64,000 nucleotides of DNA, taken from Neckera pumila (taxonomy: Eukaryota; Streptophyta; Bryopsida; Hypnales; Neckeraceae). Position 1 is the first letter of the stretch; each line of letters starts with the position of its first letter. This document shows positions 34,446-46,753 of this stretch, piece by piece. The stretch covers positions 29,636,108 through 29,700,107 of the forward strand of contig OZ018408.1 of assembly GCA_963969595.1 (NCBI GenBank), in the 5' to 3' direction. The notes beneath the pieces were generated by a model that did no database searches, had not been told where the DNA came from, and saw only the letters and a list, made by a program, of their open reading frames with translations. The position numbers and the translations under genes are program-made.

Positions 34446-36080
34446 TTTGTTTTGTTTTGTTTGTTTGCTACGCTAAGATCTAAGAAATCGTGAGGCGTTT
34501 GGAAGCATTTTGGAACCGCTCAAAAGCTCTTGACAAGAAAGGTTGTAGGACTTTGTTTTGTGGCGTTTGGACCTACGGAGTGAAAGTTATTGAACTTCAA
34601 AATTTTATATGGATCGGAAAATAGAATTAAATTATATTGTATTTGGAAAAAATTAACTTTCATATAGCATGTTCAAACTCCACAAAACAAAGCCTTTGGA
34701 CTTCTTTGTGCATAGAGCTTTCTATTTGTGCCAATTTCGTGGCGCTTGGATCTACGGTTTGAAAGTTATGAATTATAAATTAAATTAATGTTTCATTTTG
34801 GAAAAAACATAACTTCACATTGTGTGTCCAAACGCCATGAAACAAATCCCTTCCATTCCTTTGTGCATAAAGCTTTATATTTGTGCCAAGAATGCAACCT
34901 GGCATACTTTGATGAGGGTTATTGAATTTAAAAGTATTCATGAATTTAAAAATGAAAAAAATATTTTAAGTTTTCTATTGTTGTGGCAACGGCACACGCA
35001 CTACTCTACACCTATAGTTAGATAGTTTGTTTTGTTTTGTTTGTTTAATAGGTTGAGATATAACAAAGTATGAGACATCTAGCGGCATTCTTAGTACCGC
35101 TCAAAAGCTCTTGGCAAGGAGGGGTGGATAGACTTTGTTTTGTGGCCTTTGGACCTAAAGTGTGAAAGTAATTGAATTTCAAAGTTTTATGAATAAAAAA
35201 AAATGAATTAAATTATCTTTTATTTTGGAAAAACCGTAATGCCACAAAACAAAGCCCTTCCACTTCTTTGTGCATAGAACTTTCTATTTGTGCCAAATTC
35301 GTGGCATTTGGACCTACGATGTAAAAGTTATGGATTTTTGTTAAATTTAAAAATGGAATGAAATTTTCTTTTATATCAGAAAAAACATAACTTTCACATC
35401 GCATGTCCAAATGCCATGAAAAAAAGCCCTTGCACTTCTTTGTGCATAAAGCTTTCTATACATACCAAGAATGCAAACTCTCACACTATGGTGTGAAAAT
35501 TCTTGAATTTCAAAGTTTTAATGAATTAAAAAATTAGAATTTTATTTTTATTTTTGTTTTGATTGTAGCAAGGGCACAAGGCACACTAGTTTGTACAGTA
35601 AATTAGCTTGGATTTTCTTACTACATTTAGATACCATATTTTACTTATTTGTTTTATTTTATTGATATGTTGAGATGTAACAAACCGTGAGGCGTTTGCT
35701 GGCGCTCTTGGTATCGTTCAAACGCTCTTAGTGAGGCGGGATGCATGGACTTTGTTTTGTGGTATTTGGACCTTTGGTGGGAAAGTTATTGAATTTCAAA
35801 GTTTTATATGGATCAAAAAAATTGAAATAAATTATCTTTTGTTTTGGAAAAACCCGACAACTTTTGCATCACATATCCAAACGCTGTGAAATCGCAAAGG
35901 CCCTTGCATTCTTTCATGCATAGAGCTTTCTATTTGCATTAAGAACGTAATCCCTCCCACCGCAACAAAGCCCTTTGCACTCCTTCATGTATAAAAAAAT
36001 TATTTTTGAATTAAAGAATTAAAGAATTTCTTCTGCTTTTATTTTGACTTTGGCAACGGCACAAGGGCACACTAGTATTT
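34446..36080 (+). repeat. Three tandem copies of a roughly 590-bp unit
   Basis: The units start near 34446, 35024 and 35641, each with TTTGTTTTGTTTGTTT-like sequence. Each then has a CGTGAGGCGTTTG-like and CTCAAAAGCTCTTG block, GACTTTGTTTTGTGG and TTTGGACC. Inverted words follow (CCAAACGCCATGAAACAAA, TTTGTGCATAAAGCTTT), and each unit ends in GCAACGGCACAAGGGCACAC-like sequence. Within each unit the GGCGTTTGGACCTACG word also appears inverted. No coding potential is seen. Confidence 0.8.
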
Positions 36081-36450
36081 CTTTAGAATTGCAACTGAAT
36101 GGTTTATGGAAGACTTAGGGTCATAAATAGGCACCTATGGTACAACTCGTTTGAAAATTCATCACTAATTCAATAATGTTTCAAAAAATATGAAACCACA
36201 TGTGGTAGATTCCTCTTCTATTTCTCTATCTTTGAAAAATGAGCTAAAAATATTCCCATCCAAATATAAACTAAAAAAGGCGGACCAGCCCTTAGATGAG
36301 CGATTTCTGAGCCTATTACTTAACATGAGAAGTGCACACAGATTCCCTCTATGATACCAACAAAGAGCATACAAATCCCAGGGGGGTCAAGGGAATATTG
36401 CAAATCTTTTGTAAGGAGAAATTGCTGACTTTTACTTATTCAAGTGAAAC

Positions 36451-37023
36451 GGTCGTGTCTAAAGTAGTGATGGGAGCGTCTTGCGGAGAGGCCGCCCCCC
36501 CCGCCCTGTTTTACCCTTAGGGAAAACACAGGAACGTTTATTTGCAAGGCATGAATTTTTGTGCAAATTTTGAGTTCATATTTGCAATCGGAGTACCCAA
36601 ATTAGCTAGGAGAGGTATTAACAATTGAACAAAGACAACACATAATACGGGGTCTTTTTTGTACATCCACCCTAGTCTTTACCTTTGTGTAAACCACTGT
36701 CAGGAAAGTTCCCGTGCATTTCCTGGCAGTTTTTGGGCCGTAATTGGGGCGTAATGCCTGATTATGCGGGCAAATCCATGTAATCGAGCATTATGTATTT
36801 TTCATCCATGACGTTATTATTTCTCATCTGCATCCACATTCTCTTCATCGTATGCCCTCCCGTGGTTACGTCGGACAACGCCTCTCGTCGTCGGGCATTG
36901 TGCGATATAAAGAACCTTCTCGTCGGGCTCCGCCCTCCTCGTCGGCTCTTTATATCGTGCAATGCCCTCCTCCTTCGACATTGCCCTATACAAAACGCTC
37001 CCATCACTACTTCAGACATGACC
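36451..37023. mobile_element. TIR element, 573 bp, with internal hairpin
   Basis: A 33-bp terminal inverted repeat begins GGTCGTGTCTAAAGTAGTGA and continues TGGGAGCG, with its complement at the right end. The left interior matches that of the MULE-like element at 23919 (GTTTTACC...GGGAAAACACAGG, TTTGCAATCGGAG, TAGCTAGGAGAGG). No target duplication is clear. An internal hairpin lies at 36893-36967. Confidence 0.75.
36893..36967. repeat. 21-bp perfect hairpin
   Basis: GGGCATTGTGCGATATAAAG plus A at 36893-36913 is matched, with one difference (TTGTGC versus TTGCAC pairing), by TCTTTATATCGTGCAATGCC plus C at 36947-36967. The loop between is rich in CGTCGG and CCGCCC words. Confidence 0.8.
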
Positions 37024-37893
37024 CAGTGGAGCCTCCTTCAGTTGTGCATGGCTATGCAGATACGGTATATTGTATACGAACTCTCGTTGTGCAACCAACA
37101 AATCAAACTTAAGAGCTGAATTTGCTGCTTCTTTCCGTTGCAGGCCGCTTGCTGCTGAGGTCTTGTGTACAGCTGGGGTCTTGTATTTCTATTCTTGCTG
37201 TAAAGGCCATTCCTTTTATTGGTGTCAAAAAAACCCGAAAACAAATTCAACTTGAGACTGAGCTGAATCCATCATCCCTTGCAATCTGATTGCCGATCCA
37301 AAAGATTGAAACAGGCACATGCAGCTGATCAAAAGACTGATTAATTGAAAGTAAGCCTAGCAGAAGGACATCAATCTGTAGGTGCTGGAGATAGATGGCA
37401 AAATGAAATCTTTCTCGGGATTGTCTTTGTTTGTCCACTGGTGGCTGGTGTCCTTGGAACCTTAACTTGTTTTCTGGCAATGATGGAAACCGCATTTCAT
37501 TTGTTAAAAAATAAAAAAAAATCTTTCTCTGGGGGTCAGGTACCAACCAAAAGGCCACACCTGCTTCACTGACAAGTAACAACCAACCAGGGTGCCATTG
37601 GCGCTTCCCCATCTTGCAAGCATGCAAGCATGAAAACTTGGAGAATGGCAAGGACTGTCAGTTCCCATGTTCACTGTCTTAGACTCAGGCATCATCTTTT
37701 TTTTTTTTAATTTAAATTTTTTTGACACAATGAGACTCCTGCATCATTCTATGTGGTGGACTGCTGGTGTTGAGCAGGGGCAGGTCTCCATAAGTTATCT
37801 GGTAAGCTTAATCCAACTTGCAACAACTCTCACTGGAACTTCACCATCCCCAAGGAGTTGGATTGACCAGGTGCTGGTGCGTCTCTGGTGGGG
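37024..37893. other. Non-coding spacer
   Basis: There is mixed composition and several chance open frames on both strands. No protein family was recognised. Confidence 0.35.
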
Positions 37894-37896
37894 TAA

Positions 37897-39091
37897 GAGC
37901 AGCTCCACCCCATCGACGTGACCGGGAACGTAAAACCCTTTTCCCCGTGTGCAGTGGCGAGGCAGTTGCCGTTGCGTCCTCACTTTTCAAGGAACAGTCG
38001 CAGCGCATGCACGCTTCACCCCTCAGCACCTCGCTTCACCACGATCCAAGTCGATCCTACTCGGAAAAGTCGGGAAACAATTGGTGAACATCTATTTATT
38101 TTCATTTTCAAAGTCTTCACAAATAAGTTAGGGCAAGATTCAATTCAGTTATTATAAGAACTGGGTAATACATCCAAACACGATGAAAACAATACAAAAC
38201 GCCTCAATCTGAATGCAGTCCAAAAATTCTTGTAAGTTTCTTGTAATTTCTGAATGTGTGCCAAATTATATGAAATGCAGATACACAAGGTCTATCCACT
38301 CCAGAACTACTCGAATTTATCACAAGGAAATCCTTTGCAGCACATCAATACTCAGGACTCTGAATTCCACATAGATAGCATTAGAAGTCGAAGGACCGGA
38401 ATCCGGATCTTCAATTGTAGCGATTATCACAAAGAACAAGCAGCATGTTCTCGTTTGGCTTCAAGTTTTATCATTTTTGAACAATTTTCAATTTTGTATA
38501 GCTAGAATTCAAAATCACATGATGCTGAATGGGAAATCCAAACGACTCCAATTGTCAAAATGACTCTAAATTCCCCGTTCTTGAACACCAAAACTAAGCA
38601 GAAAATCAGGAAAACAAATTGATGCTAAAACGTGCATTGCATACAAAGTTACGTACATGTTACAAACACAGAGAAAGTAAAAGGTAAAAACACAATCCAA
38701 AAATTGGTCATTTTTAATGACAAGGTTCAGAGTGCCGAAATTGTGATGTGGAAGTGACAGGAGCTCAAAAACTAGGTCTACCTTTGATCTTGAGGTTCGT
38801 AAGAGTGTAACAATCATGACGAGTTGTAGTAAAGGTTATTTGTGTCAAAAAAATAAAATAACAACCGTGCCGTGACGAGTCATTGAAATCCGTAGTCAAC
38901 AAGTCCTTTTGAGTCGTTGCGGGAGGTCTTGCGCGCTTTCAAAAGATCGTCAAAGTGGCGTGAACGGAAGCTTATAACATTGCCCTCAAAATTTGGAAAG
39001 CCTTTCACGACTCCGCAGTGGAGACCTAAAGTACCCCATGCACGTTACAGTGGCGGTTCCGTCCCTCCTTCAGTGTGCGGTGGAGGTGCTC
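37897..39091. mobile_element. PIF/Harbinger-like TIR element, about 1.2 kb
   Basis: The left end GAGCAGCTCCACC and right end GGTGGAGGTGCTC are inverted, with one mismatch in 13. TAA flanks both sides (37894-37896, 39092-39094). TAA/TTA targets and GAGCA...CTCC termini match the other elements at 42995 and 55410. The interior is non-coding. Confidence 0.6.
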
Positions 39092-39156
39092 TAATGAAGG
39101 TGGTCTCGGGGCCTGATTGATTGGGGCTCTGTTCTTGCGTTATTTGCTCTGCTCTC

Positions 39157-39173
39157 ATAACATTCAGTAGCCT
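39157..39173 (+). repeat. Single end of the 157-bp MITE family
   Basis: CATAACATTCAGTAGC matches the terminus of the elements at 45897 and 54712. No second end is nearby, so it is a fragment or chance survivor. Confidence 0.5.
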
Positions 39174-39299
39174 TCAGAGAGGTTGCCTTTCCCTCTCTGG
39201 AGTCCTCATCCACGAAATTCATCCTCATGTAATTAATGTAAGATTGGGTACCAGGATAGTGGCAATACATTATGGTATGTTCCGTTTTCTTTTGTTAAT

Positions 39300-40205
39300 T
39301 TTAGGACCAGACATACAAATCATCAAATATTTGTAGAAAAAAATGTTGGCAAAGAATCCAATGAGTAATGCATTACAACCATTTGCCATCAATAACATAT
39401 TTTGGGTTTTCAAATACGAAGACAACTCTATATATACACATGGGGTAATAGGAGGTAGAACAATCTACATGGGATAAATAAAGTAGAATTTGTAGTTTCT
39501 CAAGCACACATATTTAAATCAAAAACAAAAAATTGTGTTAAAAGTAGAATTTTAGACCTCATTTAGGCATAGTAGAATAACTTTTATCCAAAAACTCTGA
39601 ACTAATCAAAGTTGGTGAATGAAGATAAGTTTCACCTTCAAAAATCTGTTTGGCATTTTGAATCTCCAATCACAAGTTATGGACAAATTTGAGAGAGGAA
39701 TTGGAATAAAATCTTAGGATGTAGATTATTTACTACAACATTGCAACCACTGGGATTGGCATTTTTCAATTCTATAATTAAATTAATGACTGTTTAGTAT
39801 TTTGAATCATTCTCTACTACTATCTATTTACTATTTTTTTCTATATGTTGTACAGTTCCAAATGAAGTGAAAATTTTCAAGCATGTAGCCAACTTGTCTA
39901 TGATAAAGAATACAAAGAAGCACCATCATTTTGGACATTTTTTCGTCAAAAAGTGAGCTTGTGAAGTGTTGCTGCCCTATTTTTCGCAGGGCCAAAAAAA
40001 TGATTTCACTAAATTTGAATGCTTATATCTTGCAATCCTTGCCGTGGAAATTTCTGAAATTTTTTCACATGTTCTCAAGTCAGTGTACTACAAGATCCTA
40101 CGATTACATATGTCAAAAAAAATTCTTTAAAAAATTGGGTACTTGTATTAAAAATGGCATTTTTTTAGCGTTTTTGGTGAAAACATAGTCATGGAACTTT
40201 AGGGG
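39300..40205 (-). mobile_element. Chimeric piggyBac-like copy (family A right half)
   Basis: It ends GACTATG-complement, then CTTTAGGGG and TTAA (40206-40209). From about 39690 it matches family A; before that it matches the inverted-repeat sequence at 53690-53975. The other terminus was not found. Confidence 0.5.
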
Positions 40206-40458
40206 TTAAGAATTTATTTTCGTACTTCTCAATATTTATTAGTGGGCTCTTTAAAAATTTCCGACTTATATTTGCAGTGTCTAAATATAATATTCGAAAG
40301 TGCACATGAATTATTTTTCTCTTGCTAGTAGGGTTCAATAATTTGTTGGATATCTATTCACAGAAATCATGCTCAAAAACCTTAAATTCACGGTTATGGG
40401 TGCTGCTACCTTAATCCTTAAACGCCTACCAAAGCCAGAAATGGCCTACGGTGCTTAA

Positions 40459-41395
40459 CTTCTAAAGGACCAAACACCATTTTTTGGTAACATAACAAAT
40501 TTGGGCAACTCACTACGAATGGAAATTTTAATTTTTTTCTTTGAAATTTTCACACACGATATGCCCGAGGAGTAGCTTCAAGGCCCAACAATTTTCATAA
40601 CTTTTGACTTTATGAGTAAAAAGTTATTGCATGATATGTAATTTTCCACGTTCGGCGGGCAGCCCGTGCAGCTCAAAAGAACTCTTTTTGAAAAACATTT
40701 TTCTGAAAAATTAAAATTTGAAATTGGTTTTATAGATTTATATATACTTGGAAAGCTTTGAATCATTCCATTTGGATTAACGAGTCAAAAGTTATGAGGA
40801 TTCTTAGTTGGAGGGTAGTTATGGAATCTCTACTCTAAAATAAACTTTGAAGTCCTTTCCCTAACTCAATTTTCAATATTTTTGAATAAATAAAAAAATA
40901 TTGGGTGTATATTGTTTACTACAACATTACAACCGTCGGGATTGGCATTTTTCATTTCCATAATTAAATTCTTGACAATTTAGTATTTTGAATCATTCTC
41001 TACCTCATCCTACTTACTATTTTTTTCCTATATGTTGGACGGTTCCAAATGATTTGAAAATTTTCAAGTATGTAGACAGCTTGCCTTGAAGAATGAATAT
41101 AAAGAGAAACCACCATTTTGGACATTTTTTCATACAAATATGACCTTGTGATTGGCAGCTGCCCGGATTTTTGCAGTGATTAAAAAAGGATTTTTGTCAA
41201 TTCAAACGCTATTATCTTGCAATCTACATGGCGGAAAATTCTGAAATTTTTTCCACATCTTCTTAAACTAGTGTACTAAAAGATCCTATGGTTACATATT
41301 TTCAAAAATGTTTTTTTTCTAAAATTTGGTACTTGTATTAGAAATGGCAGTTTTGGAGCAGTTTTGGTGAAAACATAGTCAAAAACCTTTAGGGG
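40459..41395 (-). mobile_element. piggyBac-like non-autonomous element, family A, complete
   Basis: TTAA lies on both sides (40455-40458, 41396-41399). The termini are CTTCTAAAGGACC and CCTTTAGGGG. At 937 bp its left third matches the foldback arms at 25.1 kb; its right third (GGTGAAAACATAGTC) matches, inverted, the starts of the copies at 535 and 41480. No reading frame is seen. Confidence 0.82.
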
Positions 41396-41479
41396 TTAAG
41401 AATGGACCCTATAAATGGTTGTGATTTGGACATGAGTTGGTTTTGAAATTGACCAGTATAGTCATTGAATGAAGTGACA

Positions 41480-42378
41480 AAAATCCATGACTATGTAATC
41501 ACCAAAAACCCTCCAAAACTGCCGTTTCAATGACAACTACCAAATTTTTGACACTTGTAACCATAGGATCTTGTAGTGCAATGTCTTGATTACATGCGGG
41601 AAAAATTTCAGAAAATTCCACTGTGTAGATCATAAGATATAAGCATTCAAAGTCTCCAAAACCATTTTTTCAATCCTACGAAAAATTGGGTAGCTACACT
41701 TCACAAGCTCACTTTTCAATGAAAAAATGTTGAAAAAGGTGGTGCTTCTTAAAATTCAGTTCCCTAAACAAGATGGCTATATGCTTGAAAAATTTCACAT
41801 CATTTGGAATTGAACAACATATAGGAAAAAAATAGTAAGTAGAAAAGAAGTAGAGAATGATTCAAAATACTAAATTGTTAAGAATTTAATTATGGAATTA
41901 AAAAATGCTAATCCCAACGGTTGTAATGTTGTAATAATCAATCTACATCCTAGGGTCTTATTTTTTTCCAAAAATACTGAAAATTGAGTAAAATGAACGA
42001 CTTTAAAGTTTTTTTTAGAGTAGAGAATCCATTACTGCCCGCAAACTAAAAACCCTCATAACTTTTGACTCATCGATTGAAATGGAATGATTCAAAACTT
42101 TTCAAGTATATTTAAATGCAAAGAACCAATTTCAAAAAAAATTCCAAAAAAAATGATTTTTTTTTATCTGCCCGAACTGCCCAGTTATGAAAAAAGTAAC
42201 ATATTAGGTCACAACTTTTGAATCGTATTTCAAAATGTCATGAAATTTTGTACACAAGAAGATATTCCTCTTCACCACCTTCTATTAAAATTTCAGCCTA
42301 AAATATGAAAATCTCCAGCCACACGTACCTGCCCAAAATTTCTATACGGCCCAAAAATGCATGTTGGTCCTTTAGGGG
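41480..42378 (+). mobile_element. piggyBac-like non-autonomous element, family A, left end eroded
   Basis: The right end is TTGGTCCTTTAGGGG followed by TTAA (42379-42382). The left end retains CCATGACTATG but not the CCCC terminus. It is the uninterrupted reference for the insertions inside the 535 and 18730 copies. Confidence 0.7.
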
Positions 42379-42382
42379 TTAA

Positions 42383-42991
42383 TACAATACATTATGCTTG
42401 GACTTAATGAGTTCCACTGTTCACTTTTTCTGCTTCTCATTAATAATACAATAAGCTTATTCTTGTTTTTTGAGTATGGTCTGAGTTGGGCAATTGTGAA
42501 TGGATGGCTTGCTTGTGGAAAGGCCCAAAATCCTCTTCGTCATTGTGGACATTGTTGGGATGATTGCGGGGCAAAAGCACAACATTGTGGATATAAATAG
42601 TATTCAATTGATTTAGGATACAAATGGTAATCAATAATAATCAATTGGCCTTCTCGGCTTGGCCGTTGTTATGTTGGTTCGTGGGTTTTTTTTTTAATGC
42701 AATGGTTCTTTCCATTTGTTCAAAAGAAAACCCAATAGAAATCAATTGCAATTGAGCATTGCCAGGCTTTAAATTATTGGCAGACATATTGTATTGTGCT
42801 CCGTAGTATCAGGAGCCGTAGCCAAATCTCAAGCGTTATAGGATTAATCATCACCACCATCAACTCCTTTTTGTGGTGGTGGACTTGCATCTGTTGCGAA
42901 AGATGAGCCAAAATAAGCAAGACCACGTGATGGAAGTAGTTGAACAAGAGCTTGGCAATTGGCTCGGCATACCAGGTGCAGTGACGGATCC
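42383..42991. other. Non-coding; start of a repeat shared with 46.1-46.4 kb
   Basis: From about 42840 the sequence resembles 46100-46260, sharing GCGAAAGATGAGCCAAAAT-like and CCAGGTGCAGTGACGGATCC stretches. No gene is recognised. Confidence 0.45.
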
Positions 42992-42994
42992 TTA

Positions 42995-43387
42995 GAGCAT
43001 CTCCTGCAGCCCGCTCAAACACCCCTGCCAGCGAAGTTTTGAACGGCCGAGGGAAATCCAATCCCCAACAACACTGTAGACGAGGATGTAGAGGTGCGGG
43101 GCCTCTCAATTTTGTCTCTACTGCATTAGAATTTCCAATTCTATAGGGACCCTCTGAGGCCCCTCTTTGTCATTGAGTTCCGTGTTTTGGCAAGTCAAGG
43201 GTTAAATTAATGAGAAAGTTGCCTCAGGAAAGCGGCAAGATTTTCCCATTGGCTCTGCACCATCATTTGCCGGCCCTCTTCTTCCGGTCCGCAGGAGCTT
43301 TTCCAACCCCGCTCACTTTGATTTCGCCACTCTTCCCTCCAAAGCCCATTTGGCAGGGTCAAACCAAGAGGGCCGCAGGAAATACTC
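42995..43387. mobile_element. PIF/Harbinger-like (Tourist-type) MITE, 393 bp
   Basis: The left end is GAGCATCTCCTGCAGCCCGC; the right end is the complement of GAGTATTTCCTGCGGCCCTC. TTA lies on both sides. The related sequence at 46250 runs GACGGATCCGGAGGACCAGGG without the insertion, supporting the boundaries. The insert has a higher GC content than its surroundings. Confidence 0.82.
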
Positions 43388-43745
43388 TTAGGCCAGGGTT
43401 GCACCATGCTCTGGTCTTTTGAAGTGGCCCCGCCTGTACCCATATGAAATGCGGAAGCTCTAAAAAAAAACTTTTTACATTGGCAGATGAAATGTAAAAA
43501 TGTGGCTCAACATTGTAGTTGGTAACCTCTGTATTTTTCTCCTCCTCTCATCAGTGATTTCTTTTTTACAAAAAATTTATATCATTTTGGAGAAGTAGAG
43601 AGCTGGTTCTTCGAGTACTCATGTGATACTTGGGGGTGATACTTGCTGATATCCATATTGATCAGAAGTAGGTGATACCTATTGAAGTGAATTCTGCCTA
43701 TTGGTCTTAAAATAGCTACCCAGTAATGTAGCTATTTTGTATTAG
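43388..43745. other. Continuation of the repeat shared with 46.3 kb
   Basis: ACCATGCTCTGGTCTTTTG and the ACATTGGCAGATGAAATGTA block match 46278-46375. No gene is recognised. Confidence 0.5.
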
Positions 43746-43956
43746 ATAACCGCCGAGCCGCGGTAGCGGCGAGTAGGTTATCGGACATAATCGGTTTGTT
43801 CACTTTTCAATCACAACCTTTGATCTTCATGATCCAAGGGTGTAGGAAGCAAGTTGAAAGGAGAGAAGGTTATGAGTTACAACTTGTAATGGCAATGGTG
43901 ATGGGTTGTCAATGGGACGGTGCCACGTGAGTGTTGAAAACTCAACAACCGGTTAT
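43746..43956. repeat. 210-bp dispersed repeat with short inverted ends, copy 2
   Basis: The partner of 23701-23910; it starts ATAACCG and ends CGGTTAT. Confidence 0.8.
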
Positions 43957-44396
43957 GACTAAACAAAATGATCAAAGCTGACAGAGTGGAATGGTTTCTT
44001 CATGAGGTTTCAGTTTCAAAATTCCTCGCGCTGCAGGCAACGCCCACACCAGTGTTCGGGAAGATTTTGGAGCTCTACCAGTAGATATCCTCCTTCTACA
44101 ATAATGGTCTGGGTTTTTTTTAGAGGGCACCGGTTTCATCCTTTTAACTCTGAATTTTTCCAGTTTTTTGCCCCCCATATCAGTTTGTAACCGGCCTATT
44201 TCCTTCCAAGTGAAAATTTGAAAAGTGAAAATCCTCTAATGTCAAAAAATTGCCGGTTTACAATCTAAAAAAGACATTACATTCTTGGCAGGAATTGAAC
44301 TGGCATAGCCTTTCACCAACTGAAAGCCAAGAATCCTCCCAACCCATGCAATATGGAGTTAAGGATGGTCATTGAAAAGGTTGCAGAAATCAAAGT

Positions 44397-44630
44397 TTAG
44401 GGTTCAGAATTTTCACCTTCTTCAAAAGGATCCTCTGCTGCCCCTGTTAAATACTTCTTAGGATTAGTAAATAAACATCTAAACTTTCTAGCATTCTTCC
44501 ATAAGATGATGGCATCCATTAAAATGGGCTCAAAGTCTTGGGCTGGTCCTTCCATATTCACACGCATGATACTATCCAAATGTGTTGTTGTCATGCGATT
44601 TCGGATAATGCGGGAGGTGGCCAGGCGAGA
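44397..44630 (-). pseudogene. hAT-family transposase C-terminal remnant
   Basis: The minus strand reads RNRMTTTHLDSIMRVNMEGP followed by DFEPILMDAIILWKNARKFR. This matches the C-terminal tail of hAT transposases and their zinc-finger/DUF relatives (L..RM....L..LMR...EGP...FDP..A..LW....RR). The frame ends in TAA at 44397. The dimerisation core upstream is missing: to the right the sequence changes to unrelated GC-rich DNA. A fragment only. Confidence 0.55.
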
Positions 44631-44639
44631 GCGGAGGAG

Positions 44640-45890
44640 GGCAATGGCCGGCGGGGTGGGAGGTAGGCCGGGTAGGTTTAGGGTTTTTATTTTTATTTTT
44701 TACTTTTAGTTATTAAAAAAAATTTCAAACAACCCTCCCGCCCGTCTTCCTCGGGTGCTCCCCTATGGCCAGCTAGCCCTGTCCTCAGCTGGTCCCACTG
44801 ACCCCCTTATGCAATACCCGGCCTCTTTATCCCAATATCTGACCTATCCTAACCCCGGATATATATGCCACTTACGGTACATGTATAGCAGCTAAAATCC
44901 TCCTTTTTACAAAACAAACCGGTTAAAATCCACTCTATTATAAATTGAGGCGGGTAAATTATCCCCCAAATTTTTGTGTACACCGGTTGATTGCCTATCT
45001 TATCAATTTTCCTCCAGTTTTCCATCCTTCACTTTCAAAGCTCAACCGATTTTTTGACCATTTCAACCGGCTAACTTTGTATTAGCCGCCAGTTCTTCCC
45101 GGACATTGGCCCACACTTTCCTTTCCTGCAGGCTGCCAGGTCCACAGACCAAGAATCCCACTTTCTCCCCTCTTGTAACTTAACTTACTTCCAGGCCACT
45201 TCGCACGGCACAGCTCTGCCACATCGCACTGATCGCAGTGACAGTCGCTCACTGCACGATCCCACTTTTAGATAAGATGCTGTACATATCGTTATCATTT
45301 AACCCTGGAGCGCCGCGTAATCAACTTTTGTCTTCACGGAAATGAGAAGCTATTAAAAAAATGAATCACAAAATCATGCTATTTTAGAGTATTTGGGGAA
45401 GTTGTTGCTCCTTGCTTTAAATCTGAAATTTCGCCACAAAAATGATATTTCTTGAGTTTGAGTCAAACTAAAAAAATGAAGGTACATCTACTCCAGTTTT
45501 TACTCCAATTTGAATTTTGAAAAAATTCCTAATATTGCAATTTGAACATTGGGTGTAATTTTCAATGTCTATTATTTTCTAATTATAGAATGACACGGAA
45601 ATTGAGTTTACACCATGATGTTTGTAATTGTGATATACACATATGGTGAAATTTTCAGTTTTTTTGAAATATTTTTCTATTTAATATGATTTTTCTTCAC
45701 TTTTTCTTCAAAAATTCTTAAGAAAATTAATTTTTCACCAAAAAAATCTAAATTTTTTTTGAGGTAAAGAAGACATGTACTTTCATCTTTGAAAAATAAA
45801 AATAAATTTTTTCATTTATATCTAGTTGCAAAATGGTAGCAAATTGAGTAATGAACAGAGAGGTTTGAAATCAATGGTCATGGGTCCGTC
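44640..45890. repeat. Non-coding, with a roughly 520-bp repeat shared with 59.4-59.97 kb
   Basis: From about 45310 to 45836 the sequence runs parallel to 59450-59970 (GAGAAG...TTAGTAAAAAA, CAAAAATGATATTTCTTGA, TTCCTAATATT, CTAATTATAGAATGA, TTTTTCTTCACTTTTTCTTC). It is preceded by TTTAACCCTGGAGCGCCGCG, which looks like another TTAA-CCC terminus, but no opposite end was found. 44640-45300 is GC-richer with no gene. Confidence 0.6.
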
Positions 45891-45896
45891 ATTTAG

Positions 45897-46053
45897 CATA
45901 ACATTCAGTAGCTCTACAATGATGGTGTGGTATATTCCACACCCCAATAGTGTTTCATTAGTAGTTACTGATGAATTAGACAGGTGGAGGATACAGAGGC
46001 ACACCATCACTGTAGGACCAAGGCAACATCAACACAAGCTACTGAATGTTATG
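45897..46053. mobile_element. 157-bp MITE, copy 1
   Basis: Inverted termini CATAACATTCAGTAGC...GCTACTGAATGTTATG. The 2-bp flank AG lies on both sides. The interior carries ACCATCACTGTA and its complement. The sister copy at 54712-54868 is also exactly 157 bp but in opposite internal orientation. Confidence 0.88.
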
Positions 46054-46059
46054 AGGTGT

Positions 46060-46749
46060 TAAAGCTTTTCTACATGATAAAGGCAATGCAGAATATGGAT
46101 GCTTGACAATCATCATCACCAGGAGCTCCTTGGGGAGTGGTGCAATGGCAAATTGTGGGACCCGCAACTGCTGCAAAAGATGAGTCAAATTAAGGTCGAG
46201 TCACCCATAACCAGTCACTTAAGTAGATTGGCAGACCAGGTGCAGTGACGGATCCGGAGGACCAGGGCTAAATATACCATGCTCTGGTCTTTTGGAGTGC
46301 TTGGACCCAAACGAATTACGGAAACCCTAAACTTTTTGCATTGGCAAAGAAATGTACAGATGTGGCCCAACTTTTGTAACTTAGGGCCTCCTTACATGCT
46401 TGCCCAGTGGGCAGAAACTGCCCAATCCAAACAACAATTTTGTCATGTTGTTTCACCAATTGCCTTGTCAGGGTGTGCAAGCGAAAAGGAGGAGTTCTTA
46501 TTTCAACCAAATTGGTGGACAACCTCATTGGTGAAGGCTAGTCAATCATGAGAGAATCTAACACGTGTAGCATTTCTATTGTATCCCTCTCCACTCACCG
46601 GATCCACATGAAAGTGCAAGTGCTATTTTCACCTGTAGCACTCCCTGTGAAGTTTCCCCACCCACCAATGCATGTAAAGAGGCTCTCAATTGGTCCCCTT
46701 TGTACTTTCTCCTCCTCTCCTTGAGTCTTTGGAATCTTTGCTTCCTAAC
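46060..46749. repeat. Dispersed repeat shared with 24.2 kb and 43.0-43.5 kb
   Basis: 46095-46217, read on the minus strand, matches 24187-24320 (GGGTGACTCGACCTTAATTT, CAAGGAGCTCCTGGTGATGA). 46220-46380 matches 42960-42992 joined to 43390-43500. The rest has no recognisable gene. Confidence 0.7.
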
Positions 46750-46753
46750 TTAA

